15,667 nt of DNA, taken from contig DRQE01000007.1 in NCBI GenBank assembly GCA_011371515.1, forward strand, positions 1-15,667, given 5' to 3'. The notes below the pieces were generated by a model. The model saw only the letters and a program-made list of their open reading frames with translations, did not search any database and was not told the origin of the DNA. This document shows, piece after piece, positions 1 through 8,617 of the stretch; within the stretch, counting starts at the first letter, position 1, and each line of letters starts with the position of its first letter. The position numbers were made by a program, and so were the translations under genes. This DNA is from Deltaproteobacteria bacterium (GTDB lineage: Bacteria; Desulfobacterota; GWC2-55-46; DRQE01).

Positions 1-1188
1 GGGGGTGTCTATACCGTAGAAGCAGGACGCTATGGTTGGAGGAGAACTTATCCTCAGGTGCACCTCCTTTGCCCCCGCGTCTCGAATCATCTTTATAATC
101 TTTCTGCTCGTGGTACCCCTCACGATAGAGTCGTCCACCACCACCACCCTCTTACCATCGATAACATCCCTTACGGGATTTAGCTTTATCTTGACGCCAA
201 AGTCCCTTATAGAGTCCTGCGGTTCTATGAATGTTCTGCCTATGTAGTGGTTTCTCACAAGCCCCATGTCGAAGGGTATGCCCGATTCCTCTGCATATCC
301 TATGGCAGCTCCCACTCCAGAGTCTGGCACGGGTATTACCACATCTGCCTCAACGGGGTGCTCCCTTGCGAGCTCTCTGCCGAGGTTCTTCCTTACACTA
401 TGCACATTGGCACCGAACACATTACTGTCTGGCCTTGCAAAGTATATGAACTCAAATATACAGGGTGAGTAGGGCACCTGTGGAAAGGGCTTGTGAGAGG
501 TAAGCCCCTTTTCGTCTATTATGAGAAGCTCGCCTGCCTCTATCTCTCGCAGATAGTCTGCCTCTATGAGGTCGAAGGCACAGGTCTCAGAGGCTACCAC
601 CCAGCCATCCTTCAGGCGGCCCAGAACGAGCGGGCGGAATCCGTAGGGGTCTCTTATGGCTATAAGGCAGCTATCGGTAAGTATCACGAGGGAATAGGCA
701 CCCTTTAGCTTTGAGAGTGCGTGGACGAGTCTGCCCGTTAAGGTTCCTTCTTTGCTTGAGGCTATAAGGTGCATGATGACCTCTGTGTCCATATCGGACT
801 GGAATATAGAGCCATATGCCTCGAGCTCGTCTCTCAACAACCTTGCATTCACGAGGTTTCCGTTGTGTGCTATTGCAATGCTACCCCTTGCATAGTCCAC
901 CACAAAGGGCTGTGCATTGCGTATGTGGGACTCACCTGCCGTTGAATACCTTACATGGCCTATGGCATTCTTTCCGGGAAGCTTCTTCAGTATCCCGCCT
1001 GTGAATATGTCTGCAACAAGCCCCATCTCTTTGTGGGAGTAGAGCTTTTTCCCATCCGATGAAACTATACCCGCACTTTCCTGTCCACGGTGCTGGAGGG
1101 CGTAAAGTCCAAGGTAGGCTATATTGGAAGCCTCTGGGTGGTTGTATACACCCACTATGCCGCACTCATCGTGGAACCTGTCAGACAT
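1..1188 (-). CDS. purF: Amidophosphoribosyltransferase (glutamine PRPP amidotransferase), 3' end beyond the window
   Basis: PurF catalyses the first committed step of purine synthesis, moving ammonia from glutamine onto PRPP to give phosphoribosylamine. The frame is open from an ATG at 1188 to the left edge, giving 396 codons of a family that is usually about 450 to 500 residues, so the end is missing. The glutaminase half begins [15 protein letters not shown]. Cys9 would become the N-terminal nucleophile after removal of an 8-residue propeptide, as in Bacillus-type enzymes. The phosphoribosyltransferase half carries IYFARPDS and the PRPP loop [12 protein letters not shown] near residues 346 to 357. 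Cys389 in CFYGIDTP matches a Bacillus iron-sulfur ligand, which suggests a 4Fe-4S enzyme. The later cysteine ligands would lie outside the window. The start overlaps the purL stop by 8 bases, so translation is probably coupled. AAAGG lies 5 bases before the ATG. Confidence 0.96.
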   Translation of the reverse strand, partial: MSDRFHDECGIVGVYNHPEASNIAYLGLYALQHRGQESAGIVSSDGKKLYSHKEMGLVADIFTGGILKKLPGKNAIGHVRYSTAGESHIRNAQPFVVDYARGSIAIAHNGNLVNARLLRDELEAYGSIFQSDMDTEVIMHLIASSKEGTLTGRLVHALSKLKGAYSLVILTDSCLIAIRDPYGFRPLVLGRLKDGWVVASETCAFDLIEADYLREIEAGELLIIDEKGLTSHKPFPQVPYSPCIFEFIYFARPDSNVFGANVHSVRKNLGRELAREHPVEADVVIPVPDSGVGAAIGYAEESGIPFDMGLVRNHYIGRTFIEPQDSIRDFGVKIKLNPVRDVIDGKRVVVVDDSIVRGTTSRKIIKMIRDAGAKEVHLRISSPPTIASCFYGIDTP

Positions 1189-3397
1189 CCCTTCCTTTGC
1201 CTCCTTCAAGAAACCTTTCAAGCCCGCCCTTCCAGAGCCTTCTGAGTCTTTCCGCATCCACATCGATAAGACCCTCAACGATAAAGCGCTCTCCTCCCAC
1301 CGTGCCGAGAACATCGAGCTCTACTGCGAACCTTTCTGCCACCTCTTTTACTCTGTCCAAGTCTTCAGGGCTGAAACTTACAAGTATTCTCGATTGAGCC
1401 TCACCAAAAAGAAGGGCATCGGGCCTTACATCTTTATCGAGTCTTATCTTTACGCCAAATGTCTTTTCAGGGGCAAAACACATCTCTGAAAGCGAGACAG
1501 CAAGCCCGCCTTCTGCCACATCGTGGGCAGCGCTTATTATACCATCCATTATACACTGCCTACAAGCCTGCTGCACCTTAACTTCTCTATCTATATCGAG
1601 CTCTGGCAGGCCTTTCTCAAGCCCGCACTCGAGTGCAAGGTATTCACTCCCTCCAAGGCTTTCTGAGTGCCATCCCAGTAGAGCAACCACATCTCCATCC
1701 TTCTTGAACCATGGGGTTGTGTGTTTTTCCACATCCTCTATAAGCCCAACCATTCCCACCACAGGCGTGGGATATACAGAGACATCTCCCGTCTCGTTGT
1801 AGAAACTCACATTACCACTTACAACAGGCACACCGAGCCTCAAGCAGGCATCCCTCATGCCCTCTATAGCCTTTTCGAACTGCCACATCACCTCTTCTCT
1901 TTCGGGGCTGGCGAAGTTGAGACAATCTGTAAGCCCTATGGGTGTGGCTCCACACACTGTAAGGTTTCTTGCAGCCTCAAAGACAGCTATAAGCCCACCT
2001 GTATATGGGTCGAGATAACAGTACCTTGAATTACAGTCGACGGTGAGGGCAATTGCCTTTTTTGTGCCCTTTATCCTGAGAACTGCTGCATCTCCACCGG
2101 GAAGCACAACCGTGTTTGTCCTTACCATGTGGTCGTACTGGGTATATATCCACTCCCTTGAGGCTATGTTTAAAGAACCAAGAAGTCTTTCGAGCACCCC
2201 CTTATAGTCGGCAGGCATGGGTATATTGTCTGTATCAAGCTCTTTGAGCTCATCCTGCCATGCAGGTTTCCTTGAAGGTCTGTTGTATTTGGGAGCATCC
2301 TCGGTGAGTGCATGGACAGGTATTTCTGCCACCACCTCTTCACCCTCTTTCACCCTTATGAGCTGTTCCTCTATGACCCTGCCTATTATTGCTGCGTTGA
2401 GGTCCCACTTTCTGAATATCTCAAGGAGTCTATCTTCGGTGCCTCTTTTTGCAACAAATAGCATCCTTTCCTGCGATTCCGAGAGCATCACCTCATAGGG
2501 TGTCATGCCCTCTTCTCTTCGTGGCACCTTCGAAACGTCTATCTCTATGCCCGAGCCTGCCCTTGCAGCCATCTCAGAGCTTGAGGATGTAAGCCCTGCT
2601 GCCCCCATATCCTGCACCCCTACCACACAGCCTGTCTTAAATGCCTCAAGGCATGCCTCAAGAAGCAGTTTTTCTGTAAAGGGGTCTCCCACCTGCACGG
2701 TGGGTCTTCTTTCTTCACCACCTTCACCAAATACATCACTTGCCATGGTGGCACCATGTATGCCGTCTCTTCCCGTTGCAGACCCCACATATATTACAGG
2801 GTTGCCCACACCCTCTGCCTTTGCCCTGAATATGCTCTCCTTCTCTGCTATGCCAAGAGCCATGACATTTACAAGGCAGTTGAAGTTGTAGGACGGGTGG
2901 AAGTATAGCTCTCCACCAACCGTTGGCACGCCAACGCAGTTGCCGTAGTCGGCAATGCCTGAAACCACGCCTTTAAGAAGATAGGCGGTCTTCTTCTCCT
3001 CGGGGGAGCCAAACCTCAAAGAGTCGAGAAGCGCTATGGGCCTTGCACCCATGGTGAATATATCCCTCAGTATGCCACCAACCCCTGTTGCAGCCCCCTG
3101 ATAGGGCTCTATGAAAGAGGGGTGGTTGTGGCTCTCCACCTTGAAGACCACACAGAGCCCATCGCCTATGTCCACAACCCCTGCATTCTCACCGGGTCCC
3201 TGAATGACCCTTTCACCCTCTGTTGGAAACTTCCTTAGATGCACCCTTGAGGATTTGTAGCTACAGTGCTCACTCCACATGACAGAGAATATGCCAAGCT
3301 CTACCACATTGGGCTCTCTGCCAAGCAGCTCCACGATACGGCGGTACTCTTCCTCTGTTAAGCCATGTTCTTCTATGAGTTCGGGTGTTATCTCCAT
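1181..3397 (-). CDS. purL: Phosphoribosylformylglycinamidine synthase, large ATP-binding subunit
   Basis: PurL uses ATP and ammonia to convert FGAR into FGAM, the fourth step of purine synthesis. At 738 residues it is the small, Bacillus-type PurL, which works in a complex with PurS and the glutaminase PurQ; neither gene is in this window. Two AIR-synthase-like halves are visible. The N-terminal half has [10 protein letters not shown], the ATP/Mg loop [15 protein letters not shown] and DSLRFG, then [13 protein letters not shown] and [17 protein letters not shown]. The C-terminal half has [28 protein letters not shown] and a [10 protein letters not shown] glycine motif. Length and ends look intact. 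The ATG follows the Nudix stop directly (TAGATG), with a strong GGAGGAG ribosome site 9 bases upstream inside the Nudix gene. purF follows with an 8-base overlap, so the two purine genes should be made together. Confidence 0.97.
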   Translation of the reverse strand: MEITPELIEEHGLTEEEYRRIVELLGREPNVVELGIFSVMWSEHCSYKSSRVHLRKFPTEGERVIQGPGENAGVVDIGDGLCVVFKVESHNHPSFIEPYQGAATGVGGILRDIFTMGARPIALLDSLRFGSPEEKKTAYLLKGVVSGIADYGNCVGVPTVGGELYFHPSYNFNCLVNVMALGIAEKESIFRAKAEGVGNPVIYVGSATGRDGIHGATMASDVFGEGGEERRPTVQVGDPFTEKLLLEACLEAFKTGCVVGVQDMGAAGLTSSSSEMAARAGSGIEIDVSKVPRREEGMTPYEVMLSESQERMLFVAKRGTEDRLLEIFRKWDLNAAIIGRVIEEQLIRVKEGEEVVAEIPVHALTEDAPKYNRPSRKPAWQDELKELDTDNIPMPADYKGVLERLLGSLNIASREWIYTQYDHMVRTNTVVLPGGDAAVLRIKGTKKAIALTVDCNSRYCYLDPYTGGLIAVFEAARNLTVCGATPIGLTDCLNFASPEREEVMWQFEKAIEGMRDACLRLGVPVVSGNVSFYNETGDVSVYPTPVVGMVGLIEDVEKHTTPWFKKDGDVVALLGWHSESLGGSEYLALECGLEKGLPELDIDREVKVQQACRQCIMDGIISAAHDVAEGGLAVSLSEMCFAPEKTFGVKIRLDKDVRPDALLFGEAQSRILVSFSPEDLDRVKEVAERFAVELDVLGTVGGERFIVEGLIDVDAERLRRLWKGGLERFLEGGKGRDV

Positions 3398-3877
3398 CTA
3401 TTCTTTCTCCTCCTGCCACATCTTTCTTTTTTTAAGTATCTGCTTTGCCTTTCTCAGTATCTCTCGTTCGTCTTCAAAGGAGACCATCTCCACAGCCTTA
3501 TCGAATGGGAACCACCGTGCCTCTATAACCTCTGTGTCGTGGTCTTTTGTGTCTCCACCGGTATACTCCATAAGGAAGAAGTAGACTATCTTGAAGTATT
3601 TTTTCAGCGTATCTCCATTTCTGAATGCATAGAAGTAATGTATGGAGTCTATCTTCTCTATAATCCTTCCATCCACCCCTGTCTCTTCTTTCACCTCCCT
3701 GTGTGCGGTGCGGGCTATATTTTCGCCCTCCTCCACAAGCCCCTTTGGAAGTGTCCACCTCGGTTTTCCACTCTTTCCCCTTACCTCTATGAGCACCACC
3801 TGCCAGCCCTCATCCCCTCTTCTTACCACCACCCCACCGGCAGAGAGCTGTCTTTCTGCCTTTTTTCTCTCCTCCAC
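3398..3877 (-). CDS. Nudix hydrolase, Ap4A/Ap6A-hydrolase-like
   Basis: This 159-residue protein has a complete Nudix box at residues 46 to 68: G46, E52, then REVKEETGV, which holds the metal-binding REUXEEXGU helix. The surrounding fold fits too: SAGGVVVRR at the start, WTLPKG just before the box, and EARWFPFDKA after it. WTLPKG and the late EARWFP stretch resemble diadenosine polyphosphate hydrolases more than MutT, but substrate cannot be read from sequence, and NTP pyrophosphohydrolase or ADP-ribose activity remains possible. The start is GTG, chosen because GAGG sits 7 bases before it and because it leaves a 10-base gap after the radical SAM gene. The last codons carry the ribosome site for purL, so expression is tied to purine synthesis. 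A nucleotide house-cleaning role is my inference. Confidence 0.9.
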   Translation of the reverse strand: MEERKKAERQLSAGGVVVRRGDEGWQVVLIEVRGKSGKPRWTLPKGLVEEGENIARTAHREVKEETGVDGRIIEKIDSIHYFYAFRNGDTLKKYFKIVYFFLMEYTGGDTKDHDTEVIEARWFPFDKAVEMVSFEDEREILRKAKQILKKRKMWQEEKE

Positions 3878-3887
3878 AGTCTGGCCT

Positions 3888-4802
3888 CTACTCCGTTATG
3901 CCACAGAGCCTTGTAATACCCATACCCTTGGCTACTTCTATAGCCTCTCTGAACTCCTCTTCTGTTATCCTTCTATGAAGTGGTGGCTCTGCCTTGTAGC
4001 AGGGGTAGTACTGGTCCATTATGTTCACATAGGAGTTTTTCGAAATCTCTGTTGCTATAAACTGCATGACCGAAGGGGTGCCTGCCACCCCTTCAGGAAG
4101 GACAAGATGCCTTATTATAAGTCCACGCCGTGCAATGCCGTATTCGTCAACAACGAGGTCTCCCACCTGTCTGTGCATCTCTTTCACGGCCTCCCGTACC
4201 ACATCCCAGTAGTTCGGCACCCCTGAATACTTTCTTGCCATGGTGTTATCGCCGTACTTTATGTCTGGCATGTATATGTCGAATATACCGTCAAGAAGCT
4301 TCAGGGTCTCTACAGACTCGTATCCACCACAATTGTACACAAGAGGAAGATCAAGCCCCTTTTCTATGGCTTCTGGCAGGGCTGCTACTATCTGTGGTAT
4401 CTGGTGTGTTGGGGTTACGAAGTTTATGTTGTGGCAGCCTGCCTCCTTGAGCTCCACCATCATATCCGAGAGTTCCTCAATGGAGACTTCTTTGCCAGTG
4501 CCAAGGTGGCTTATGTCGTAGTTCTGGCAGAATATACACCGCATGTTGCAGAATGCAAGGAATATGGTTCCGCTTCCGCCCCTTCCAACAAGTGGTGGTT
4601 CTTCACCAAAGTGTGGATGATGGCTTGCCACCCTTGGTAGAGCACCAACCCTGCATCGGCCTATCTTGCCTGCGGTTCTGTCCACCTTACACTTCCATGG
4701 ACAGACCACACAACTTTTTAGCATCTCATTGAGTCTGTCGATTCTCTCCTTGAGCACACCCGATTCGTATAACTTTATATAGGATGGTGTAAAAGCAGAC
4801 AT
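3888..4802 (-). CDS. PflX-type radical SAM protein (COG1313 family), function unknown
   Basis: The 304-residue product has the radical SAM signature CX3CX2C (CNMRCIFC, Cys85, Cys89 and Cys92), which should hold a 4Fe-4S cluster that cleaves S-adenosylmethionine. Upstream lies a second cysteine set, CVVCPWKC (Cys31, Cys34, Cys38) with Cys50 in GRCRVG, typical of the PflX-like family related to pyruvate formate-lyase activases. GEEPPL and GSGTIF between the two sets are also family hallmarks. No glycyl radical enzyme gene is nearby, so an activase role is unsupported and the substrate is unknown. I chose the ATG at 4802 because GGAG lies 8 bases before it; a GTG at 4808 is only 2 bases from that site. 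The gene follows the dksA-like gene after 55 bases and precedes the Nudix gene by 10. Confidence 0.88.
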   Translation of the reverse strand: MSAFTPSYIKLYESGVLKERIDRLNEMLKSCVVCPWKCKVDRTAGKIGRCRVGALPRVASHHPHFGEEPPLVGRGGSGTIFLAFCNMRCIFCQNYDISHLGTGKEVSIEELSDMMVELKEAGCHNINFVTPTHQIPQIVAALPEAIEKGLDLPLVYNCGGYESVETLKLLDGIFDIYMPDIKYGDNTMARKYSGVPNYWDVVREAVKEMHRQVGDLVVDEYGIARRGLIIRHLVLPEGVAGTPSVMQFIATEISKNSYVNIMDQYYPCYKAEPPLHRRITEEEFREAIEVAKGMGITRLCGITE

Positions 4803-4810
4803 AAGCACAT

Positions 4811-4814
4811 CTCC
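4811..4814 (-). promoter_or_regulatory. Ribosome binding site deciding the PflX-like start
   Basis: GGAG on the minus strand is 8 bases from the ATG at 4802 but only 2 from the in-frame GTG at 4808, so it favours the shorter protein. Confidence 0.6.
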
Positions 4815-4835
4815 ATGTAAAAAGTATTCCTGTAG

Positions 4836-4864
4836 GTTATAATTGGAATATATGGGATCAGGAA
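4836..4864 (-). promoter_or_regulatory. Possible sigma-70-type promoter before the PflX-like gene
   Basis: Reading the minus strand, TATAAC (4841 to 4836) matches the -10 consensus at five of six positions and lies 17 bases after TTCCTG (4864 to 4859), a poor -35. It falls in the only sizeable gap between metK and purF, so it could let the radical SAM, Nudix and purine genes be transcribed apart from the upstream genes. The weak -35 leaves this tentative. Confidence 0.25.
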
Positions 4865-5217
4865 GACTCCTTCCTGCTCTGACACTTCACACAGAGTGTT
4901 GCAAAGGGCATTACCTTGAGCCTCTCTTCGTCTATCTCCTTGCCACACTCGTCACATATTCCGTATGTGCCCTCTTCGAGTTTGCGTAAAGCCTCTTCAA
5001 GCTGGATGAGTCTCTCCTTGTGTATATCGGCTATGGTGAGCCCTGTATCTTCTATGAGGTCTATAATAGAGAGGTCTTCCACATCCTGTGGATTGTGAAA
5101 CTGCTCGCTGTATTCCTCGCCAAGTTTTTTGAAGTACTCTTCTCTGAGTTCTACCCAGAGTTTCCGTTTTAGTTCAAGCAGATTAGCCTTGAGTCTTTCT
5201 TTTCTCTCTTTATCCAT
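4858..5217 (-). CDS. DksA/TraR family zinc-finger transcription regulator
   Basis: Proteins of this family enter the RNA polymerase secondary channel and, in the DksA case, act with ppGpp on promoter open complexes. The 119-residue protein has an N-terminal coiled coil rich in Glu, Lys and Arg (about residues 1 to 80) and a four-cysteine zinc finger: Cys88, Cys91, Cys109 and Cys112. Counting back from the first zinc cysteine, D45, D48 and S50 fall where E. coli DksA has its tip residues D71, D74 and A76, so the acidic DxxDx(A) tip is kept with serine replacing alanine. It is shorter than E. coli DksA (151 residues) and lacks most of its N-terminal leader. The ATG is preceded by GGAGG at 10 bases. 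The gap after the SAM synthetase gene is 27 bases, so the two probably share a transcript. Confidence 0.9.
   Translation of the reverse strand: MDKERKERLKANLLELKRKLWVELREEYFKKLGEEYSEQFHNPQDVEDLSIIDLIEDTGLTIADIHKERLIQLEEALRKLEEGTYGICDECGKEIDEERLKVMPFATLCVKCQSRKESS
4859..4876. repeat. Perfect 7-bp inverted repeat over the end of the dksA-like gene
   Basis: CAGGAAG (4859 to 4865) and CTTCCTG (4870 to 4876) form a perfect 7-base-pair stem with a 4-base loop, covering the last codons and most of the stop of the dksA-like gene. No run of T follows on either strand, so it is not a standard intrinsic terminator. It may be a weak attenuator, an mRNA end or chance. Confidence 0.35.
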
Positions 5218-5244
5218 CTAACCACTACCTCCAGCTCTTATTTT

Positions 5245-6462
5245 TCAGCAGACAGGATGCTCGCCCCTTGCAAGCTCTCCTGTGAAGTGCTCCATACCTG
5301 CCATGAACTCCTGTACAATGCTCAGCACCTCTTTTCTTACCCTTCCATGGTGCAGTGTATCCTCTGGTACTATCTGCACCGATATGTTCTTGGGCCTGTT
5401 TATTGGAAGCCCTATCTCGCTTAAGAGCCACACATAGACCTCTGCCACACCGTCCACCCTTTCGTATATCTCCTTTGCCATAAGGTGCGAAAGTATGTTA
5501 TATATCTTTCCCACATGGCTTACCGGATTTTTACCGGCAGCAGCCTCCGAGCCAGAGGGCCTGTTAAGGGATATTACACCGTTCACTCTGTTACCTCTGC
5601 CAACCTGACCAGAGTCTGCACTCTCTGCCGATGTGCCGAGCACGGTAAGGTAGACCCCGTTTATACCCTTTCCGGCTTTATCGAGGGTGTTGAAATCTAT
5701 GTTCACACGCCTGAAGGGCAGCTCCTGTGCGAACCTGTTGAGGGCTTTGAGCACCTCCTTTTTCTTTGCAAAGTATTCCTTTTCAGACTTTATCATGGCT
5801 GCTATAAATGGCATTGCAACGGTGAGATTCAGCTCCTCGCGGTATCTGAAGCCCATAACCTTTACATCCTCGCCTGTTTCAGGAAAGTTTGTCTTGAAGG
5901 CAGCACTATTCAGAAACCTTTCACACTCGTATACAGCCTTCTCCGTTGGCGTAAGGGGTGCGTAGCCAACGGCAGCAGATGTATCGTTTGCAGCCTTTAT
6001 TCTTGCCTTCTCACGAAATATCTCCTGTAGCTCCACAGAGCCCGGCTTGAGTACAACCCTTACCTTTACATCCTTTCGTGGGTCCACCCTTTTGAGGTTC
6101 TCCTTGAACCACCTTTCCACACACTCTTTTGCAATCCCTTCCACATCTATCTTTTTTCTTCCCACACTGAATGTAGCCCTGTCGCCTATAACGAGCTCCA
6201 TCGGGGTGATGACCCTGCCTCTGCCGAAGTCTTTCTCCACCTCACCTGCCACAAGGAGCCCCTTGTCTATATTGTGGTGCAGAACCTCGCCGAACTCCTT
6301 TATGTATAGTCTACTCAGTGAGACCGAAATAGTCTCCATCACGGCATCACATATGTAGTCGGGATGCCCCACACCCTTTCTTTCCACAATCTCCACCTCT
6401 TTAAGGTGCGTTGGGGTTGCCTTTACAAGCTCAAGGTTGAAGCTATCCACGCTTAAGCTCAA
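5245..6462 (-). CDS. mat: S-adenosylmethionine synthetase, archaeal type
   Basis: Methionine adenosyltransferase makes S-adenosylmethionine from methionine and ATP. The 405-residue sequence belongs to the archaeal family, not bacterial MetK: it has ERKGVGHPD (residues 27 to 35) followed by ICDAVMETIS, and the long block GTSAESADSGQVGRGNR then NGVISLNRP, EAAAGKNP and HVGKIYN (about 272 to 322). I see no bacterial MetK hallmark such as GAGDQG. Length fits archaeal enzymes (about 400). The start is TTG, overlapping the queH stop in TTGA; an AAAGGGGG ribosome site is very close, so translational coupling is likely. An in-frame GTG at 6450 is a less likely start. It sits between queH and the dksA-like gene. 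Whether the genome also has bacterial metK cannot be seen. Confidence 0.95.
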   Translation of the reverse strand: MSLSVDSFNLELVKATPTHLKEVEIVERKGVGHPDYICDAVMETISVSLSRLYIKEFGEVLHHNIDKGLLVAGEVEKDFGRGRVITPMELVIGDRATFSVGRKKIDVEGIAKECVERWFKENLKRVDPRKDVKVRVVLKPGSVELQEIFREKARIKAANDTSAAVGYAPLTPTEKAVYECERFLNSAAFKTNFPETGEDVKVMGFRYREELNLTVAMPFIAAMIKSEKEYFAKKKEVLKALNRFAQELPFRRVNIDFNTLDKAGKGINGVYLTVLGTSAESADSGQVGRGNRVNGVISLNRPSGSEAAAGKNPVSHVGKIYNILSHLMAKEIYERVDGVAEVYVWLLSEIGLPINRPKNISVQIVPEDTLHHGRVRKEVLSIVQEFMAGMEHFTGELARGEHPVC

Positions 6463-7016
6463 AGCCCCCTTTCTATCTTACTGAATATACAGCCGCAGTA
6501 CTTCTGCCTGTAAAGAGACATCTTTTTCGACTCCTCGATGCCTGCCCGCCAGCCCGCCCTAAAGTCCTCATAGTAGAAGGGTATGGAGTACTTCTCTGCA
6601 AGCCTTGAGCCCAGCTCGCAGATAAACTCGTGTGATTGATACCTGCTGTAAAGCAGTGACGATGAGAAACAATCAAACCCAAGCTCTTTTGCCGTCTCTG
6701 CGGTCTTCTCAAGCCTTATCGTGTAACAGTGGCTACACCTTGCCTCTTTATCCTCGCCCCTACCCACACCATCGAAGAATGGCTGGGGTCTGTAGTCCTC
6801 AAAGAGTATCACCTCAAGAGCCATAAGCTCTGAGAGTCTTTTCACCGCCTCAAGCCTCTTTCGAAACTCCTCTTCAGGATGAATATTGGGGTTGTAGAAA
6901 AAGCCCACCACTTGGTAGCTCTCCTCCAGAATCCTCTTAAGGGGATATATGGAGCAGGGTCCACAGCACATATGTACAAGCATCCTCTTTTTAGAAGAGT
7001 CTTTGCTGCGTGTCAT
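6459..7016 (-). CDS. queH: Epoxyqueuosine reductase QueH (DUF208 family)
   Basis: QueH is the iron-sulfur enzyme, unrelated to cobalamin-dependent QueG, that reduces epoxyqueuosine to queuosine in the wobble base of tRNAs with GUN anticodons. The family cysteine pattern is complete: MCCGPC near the start (Cys17, Cys18, Cys21), CSHC (Cys94, Cys97) and YCGC near the end (Cys174, Cys176). Internal blocks such as [10 protein letters not shown] also fit. I place the start at ATG 7016 (185 residues), overlapping the end of ruvB by 26 bases with a weak AAAGAG site upstream. An ATG at 6983, just after the ruvB stop, would leave only MLVHMCCG before the first cysteines, but its GAGG touches the start codon, so I prefer the longer form. 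The stop overlaps the TTG of the SAM synthetase gene. Confidence 0.93.
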   Translation of the reverse strand: MTRSKDSSKKRMLVHMCCGPCSIYPLKRILEESYQVVGFFYNPNIHPEEEFRKRLEAVKRLSELMALEVILFEDYRPQPFFDGVGRGEDKEARCSHCYTIRLEKTAETAKELGFDCFSSSLLYSRYQSHEFICELGSRLAEKYSIPFYYEDFRAGWRAGIEESKKMSLYRQKYCGCIFSKIERGL

Positions 7017-8025
7017 CGTCGTCTCTTTGGTACTCTTTGCCCATGTGCTGGTAGGCAAGTCTTGTTGCCACCCTTCCACGGGGTGTTCTCTTTAGAAAGC
7101 CCTCCTGTATGAGATATGGCTCATAGAGGTCTTCAAGGGCATCCCTGTCCTCATGCAATGCCGTTGCAAGAGAGTCTATACCCACAGGACCCCCGCCGAA
7201 TTTTTCTATTATGGTCGATAGTATGGTGCGGTCCATCCTGTCGAATCCGCGCTCGTCTATATCGAGCATTCCCAGAGCCATTCTTGCCACATCTTCTGTT
7301 ATCACTCCGTCGGATCTTACCTCTGCATAGTCTCTTACCCTTTTAAGGAGCCTGTTTGCAATCCTCGGGGTTCTGCGTGCTCTTCTTGCAATCTCTGCGG
7401 CACCATCATCTGTAATCCTTATACCCAGTATACCTGCAGAGCGAAGCACTATCTTTTTGAGCTCCTCGTGGGAGTAGAACTCGAGCCTCATTATCACGCC
7501 AAACCTGTCCCTCAGGGGAGATGTAAGCAGCCCTGCCCTCGTGGTTGCCCCTATAAGGGTGAATCTTGCAAGCTCAAGCCTTACAGACCTTGCCGAAGGA
7601 CCCTGCCCTATCATTATGTCTATCTCATAGTCCTCCATGGCAGGATAGAGCAACTCCTCCACAGGGTTTGGCAGCCTGTGTATCTCGTCTATAAAGAGCA
7701 CATCCCTGTCCTCGAGATTGGTAAGTATTGCTGCAAGGTCTCCTGCCCGCTCTATGGCAGGCCCTGAGGTTACACGAATATTGGTGCCAAGCTCATGGGA
7801 TATTATGTGTGCAAGGGTGGTCTTGCCCAGCCCGGGGGGTCCATGGAAGAGCACATGGTCGAGGGGCTCGCCCCTGCCCTTGGCAGCCTGTATAAATACC
7901 CTCAGGTTCTCCTTTAAGCGTTCCTGACCTATGTACTCAGAGAGCCTTCTGGGCCTCAAGCCTGCCTCAAAGCTCTCCTCTTCTTCAAGCCTCAATGGAG
8001 TGGACTCTCTTTCCCTCTCTTCCAT
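6991..8025 (-). CDS. ruvB: Holliday junction branch migration ATPase RuvB
   Basis: RuvB forms hexameric AAA+ rings that pump DNA through the RuvA-bound Holliday junction. The 344-residue protein shows [12 protein letters not shown] (22 to 34), Walker [10 protein letters not shown] (62 to 70), Walker [10 protein letters not shown] (108 to 116), sensor 1 LIGATTRAG (157 to 165) and the arginine finger in SPLRDRFG with Arg174. The C-terminal winged helix has the usual [19 protein letters not shown] block. Length is normal and nothing appears missing. The ATG has AGGTG about 5 bases upstream and follows the ruvA stop by 10 bases. The tail ends in an acidic DDDDTQQ stretch, within which queH begins. 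Confidence 0.98.
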   Translation of the reverse strand: MEERERESTPLRLEEEESFEAGLRPRRLSEYIGQERLKENLRVFIQAAKGRGEPLDHVLFHGPPGLGKTTLAHIISHELGTNIRVTSGPAIERAGDLAAILTNLEDRDVLFIDEIHRLPNPVEELLYPAMEDYEIDIMIGQGPSARSVRLELARFTLIGATTRAGLLTSPLRDRFGVIMRLEFYSHEELKKIVLRSAGILGIRITDDGAAEIARRARRTPRIANRLLKRVRDYAEVRSDGVITEDVARMALGMLDIDERGFDRMDRTILSTIIEKFGGGPVGIDSLATALHEDRDALEDLYEPYLIQEGFLKRTPRGRVATRLAYQHMGKEYQRDDDDTQQRLF

Positions 8026-8035
8026 GGTGGCACCT

Positions 8036-8617
8036 TTACTCTGAAAGTCTCTTCAATGCCTCTTTAAGCAGGCTCTTAAAGTCCTTCCCCGCACTATTTG
8101 CTGCCTCTTCCACCGCTTCTTCTGCCTCACGCAGCCTGTAGCCAAGGTTTCTCAGGGCAGATACCACATCTTCTTTAAGCCCCTGTTCAACCCTCTCTTC
8201 TTTCCTTTCAGCCCCCTCTTTCAGCTTGTCCTTGAGCTCCACTATAACCCTCTGGGCGGTCTTTTTTCCCACACCGGGGAGTCTTTTAAGTGCGGTTACG
8301 TCCTCACCCCTTATGGACTCGATGAGCTTCTCTATAGACACCCCTGAAAGTATATTTTTTGCAAGCCTTGGTCCCACCCCTGTGACAGAAATGAGGAGTC
8401 TGAAGAGCCTTTTCTCCTCGGGGGTGAGAAAGCCGTATAGCTCTATGGTGTCATCTCTTATAATGGTTATGGTATGGAAGCTCACCCTGCCATTTTCCTT
8501 TGGAAGCCCGTAATAGGTGGAAAGTGGTATAAAGACCTCGTAGCCAACCCCTCCGACATCAACTATTGCAGAGTCAGGCGTTTTGCTCACAAGTCTGCCG
8601 CACAAAAGGGCTATCAT
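8036..8617 (-). CDS. ruvA: Holliday junction DNA helicase accessory subunit RuvA
   Basis: RuvA binds the four-way junction as a tetramer and loads RuvB. The 193-residue protein has the three expected domains: an N-terminal OB fold (about 1 to 64, starting [10 protein letters not shown] with DVGGVGYEV), a central pair of helix-hairpin-helix motifs ([12 protein letters not shown] and [20 protein letters not shown], about 78 to 135), a charged linker (about 136 to 148), and a C-terminal UBA-like domain that contacts RuvB ([19 protein letters not shown] to the end). The ATG overlaps the ruvC TGA as ATGA and has no clear ribosome site, so it is probably translated by ribosomes finishing ruvC. Confidence 0.97.
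   Translation of the reverse strand: MIALLCGRLVSKTPDSAIVDVGGVGYEVFIPLSTYYGLPKENGRVSFHTITIIRDDTIELYGFLTPEEKRLFRLLISVTGVGPRLAKNILSGVSIEKLIESIRGEDVTALKRLPGVGKKTAQRVIVELKDKLKEGAERKEERVEQGLKEDVVSALRNLGYRLREAEEAVEEAANSAGKDFKSLLKEALKRLSE

Noticed and set aside
3365..4226. Plus-strand open frames of 183 and 194 codons opposite the Nudix and radical SAM genes
   Set aside because: They run antisense to genes with clear family motifs, show no recognisable domain, and are rich in Ser, Pro, Leu and Cys as expected of shadow frames.
4859..4876. Intrinsic terminator after the dksA-like gene
   Set aside because: The 7-base-pair stem is perfect but no T run follows it on either strand.
5485..6030. Plus-strand open frame of 181 codons opposite the SAM synthetase gene
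   Set aside because: It is antisense to highly conserved enzyme motifs and has no family resemblance.
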